From Elusimicrobia bacterium RIFCSPLOWO2_01_FULL_60_11 (GTDB lineage: Bacteria; Elusimicrobiota; Elusimicrobia; 2-02-FULL-39-32), in assembly GCA_001800085.1 (NCBI GenBank), contig MGUS01000003.1, forward strand, positions 4,633-17,903: a stretch of DNA of 13,271 nucleotides. Direction: 5' to 3'. Made by a program: the position numbers and the translations under genes. Of the stretch, positions 11,166 through 13,271 are shown piece after piece. Every line of letters starts with the position of its first letter. The stretch's first letter is position 1. Under the pieces are notes generated by a model that saw nothing but the letters and a program-made list of their open reading frames with translations, was not told the DNA's origin and searched no databases.

Positions 11166-11982
11166 AAAGTTTCCTTTTTCTTTCAAGGATCTGCTCCACG
11201 ATCTTTTCCGGCACGTCCATCTCCCCCAGGCGCTCGTGGCCGCTGCCCGGCCCGTGGTAGTCGGACCCGCCCGTGGCCAGCAGGTCGTTCTTTTTCGCGA
11301 AATCAAGGAAGTTCCCGATCTGGTCCGCGTTGTGCGTGGGGTAATACACTTCCAGTCCCTGCAGGCCCAGCTTGGCCAGCTCCAGAATGGCCTCCGGGGA
11401 GACATAGTAGCCCGGATGCGCCACCACCGGCACGCCCTTGGCCGAGAGTATGGCTTCGATGGCGTCCTTGGGCGTGGGGCCTTCGTAGAAGACATAGGCG
11501 GGCTTGCCCTTGGCCAGGAACTTGTCGAACGCCTCCTGGCGCGAGAAGACGATGCCCTTTTCCCGCAGCTTGTCCGCGATGTGGGGCCGGCCGATGGCCG
11601 CGCCCCCTTTGCGGTGGCTGAAATCGGAGATGGATATCTTGATGCCCATCTTGCCCAGCTTTTCCAGGATCATCCCGGCCCTCAAAGTCCGCAAACTCCT
11701 GTGGTGGTCCAATATCTTCTGGAAGGCATCGTCCTTGTCGTCGATGAAGTAACCCAGCACGTGCACGGCCGACATCTCCTCGCGGGTGTTGATCTCGATG
11801 GCGGGGATGATCGTCATGCCCAGCTCCGCGGCCTTTACGCGGGAGGGTTCGAGGCTGCCCGTGGAATCATGGTCGGAGACGGCCAGGTGCGTGATGCCCA
11901 GGCGGTGGGCTGCCTCCACGAGCTCTTCGGGTTCTAAAGTTCCGTCGGAATAGGTGGTGTGGGTATGGAGGTCGACTTTCAT
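11158..11982 (-). CDS. PHP-domain phosphoesterase (TrpH / nucleoside-bisphosphatase-like)
   Basis: A 274-residue metal-dependent PHP phosphatase. Metal ligands are recognisable in order: DLHTHTTYSDG (H6, H8, D13), SDHD (D37-H38-D39), E63 in AIEIN, H74 in VHVLGY, GRPH (H134), AHPG (H189) and GGSDYHG (D241, H243). This layout matches the YciV/RnpAM-TrpH group, whose studied members remove the 3'-phosphate of 3',5'-nucleoside bisphosphates and can trim 5' ends of RNA. The exact substrate here is inferred, not shown. The ATG at 11982 begins the family motif immediately (MKVDLHTHT). Its upstream region is a structured repeat element that supplies a weak AGGTGG ribosome site. The stop overlaps the nadA TTG start, so the gene sits between thiC and nadA in the same operon. 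Confidence 0.92.
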   Translation of the reverse strand: MKVDLHTHTTYSDGTLEPEELVEAAHRLGITHLAVSDHDSTGSLEPSRVKAAELGMTIIPAIEINTREEMSAVHVLGYFIDDKDDAFQKILDHHRSLRTLRAGMILEKLGKMGIKISISDFSHRKGGAAIGRPHIADKLREKGIVFSRQEAFDKFLAKGKPAYVFYEGPTPKDAIEAILSAKGVPVVAHPGYYVSPEAILELAKLGLQGLEVYYPTHNADQIGNFLDFAKKNDLLATGGSDYHGPGSGHERLGEMDVPEKIVEQILERKRKLFG

Positions 11983-12055
11983 CCCACCACCTGCCTTCCC
12001 GCCTTGCGGGACGGCAGGTGGTGATTTCGCTCCGCGAAATAGGCAGGTGGTGGGA

Positions 12056-12056
<1 letters not shown>
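11981..12056. repeat. Composite palindromic element filling the thiC-PHP spacer
   Basis: A perfect 16-bp inverted repeat, ATCCCACCACCTGCCT (11981-11996) with its exact complement at 12041-12056, closes the element. Inside are two perfect hairpins with 3-nt loops: TCCCGC/GCGGGA (11997-12002 with 12006-12011) and ATTTCGC/GCGAAAT (12024-12030 with 12034-12040). Between them GGCAGGTGGTG (12013-12023) repeats part of the right arm (12042-12052) in direct orientation. The element spans the whole 73-bp spacer, touching the thiC stop and the PHP start codon. It resembles REP/MITE-like dispersed repeats, and no second copy is seen in this window. Confidence 0.8.

Positions 12057-13271
<1,215 letters not shown>

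Noticed and set aside
11166..11495. Extended nadA frame back to 11495
   Set aside because: It overlaps the conserved metal-binding end of the PHP gene and its translation is Arg/Pro/Thr-rich shadow sequence; NadA homology begins only near 11140.

Overview
The window is about 13.3 kb of gene-dense, GC-rich bacterial chromosome. Spacers are mostly under 100 bp, many stop and start codons overlap, and there is no phage, plasmid, CRISPR or insertion-sequence gene. The content is housekeeping: thiC, nadA, ispH, a tRNA-Gly, a response regulator, a DedA-type membrane protein and an FAD disulfide oxidoreductase. Signal peptides and the DXP-pathway enzyme IspH fit a diderm-type bacterium. The phylum cannot be fixed from sequence alone. 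The composite palindromic spacers and short unassigned membrane proteins would suit an uncultured lineage such as Elusimicrobiota or Omnitrophota, but that is a guess.

Layout. (1) 1-2007, minus strand: a Cys/Met/His-rich single-pass mini-protein, then an NCS2/AzgA-like permease whose only full-length start is ATT overlapping the mini-protein stop, then a truncated DUF4404-like gene. (2) 2093-3073, plus: an exported beta-rich protein coupled to a DUF2721 membrane protein. (3) 3087-3509, minus: an orphan CheY-like receiver. (4) 3510-3886: an AT-richer spacer with a long-range inverted repeat next to tRNA-Gly(GCC). (5) 3887-6489, plus: a SAM methyltransferase and an exported PQQ-like beta-propeller protein with no canonical start in front of its signal peptide. 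(6) 6491-8934, minus: a DUF2203 gene, a TVP38/DedA gene and a MerA-like FAD oxidoreductase, all overlapping. (7) 8941-8963: a palindromic divergent promoter with a TATAAT on each strand. (8) 8970-9941, plus: ispH. (9) 9928-13271, minus: thiC (5' end outside the window), a PHP phosphoesterase, nadA and an MTH1187-type thiamine-binding protein.

How the genes work together. The right-hand minus-strand cluster reads as a cofactor operon. ThiC makes the thiamine pyrimidine, NadA makes quinolinate for NAD, and the small MTH1187/YkoF-like protein probably binds thiamine or its pyrimidine precursor. ThiC, NadA and IspH are all [4Fe-4S] enzymes. The DedA and FAD-oxidoreductase pair is translationally coupled, an arrangement often seen as neighbours or a single fused protein.

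The most unusual observations are three. First, at least three genes (permease, propeller protein, DedA) have conserved or functionally expected N-termini reachable only from ATT or ATC codons at gene junctions. Second, ispH and the DUF2203 gene are driven by a mirror-symmetric promoter that places each ATG exactly where transcription should start, so both mRNAs look leaderless. Third, the whole thiC-PHP spacer is one structured palindromic element that also supplies the PHP gene's ribosome-binding region.
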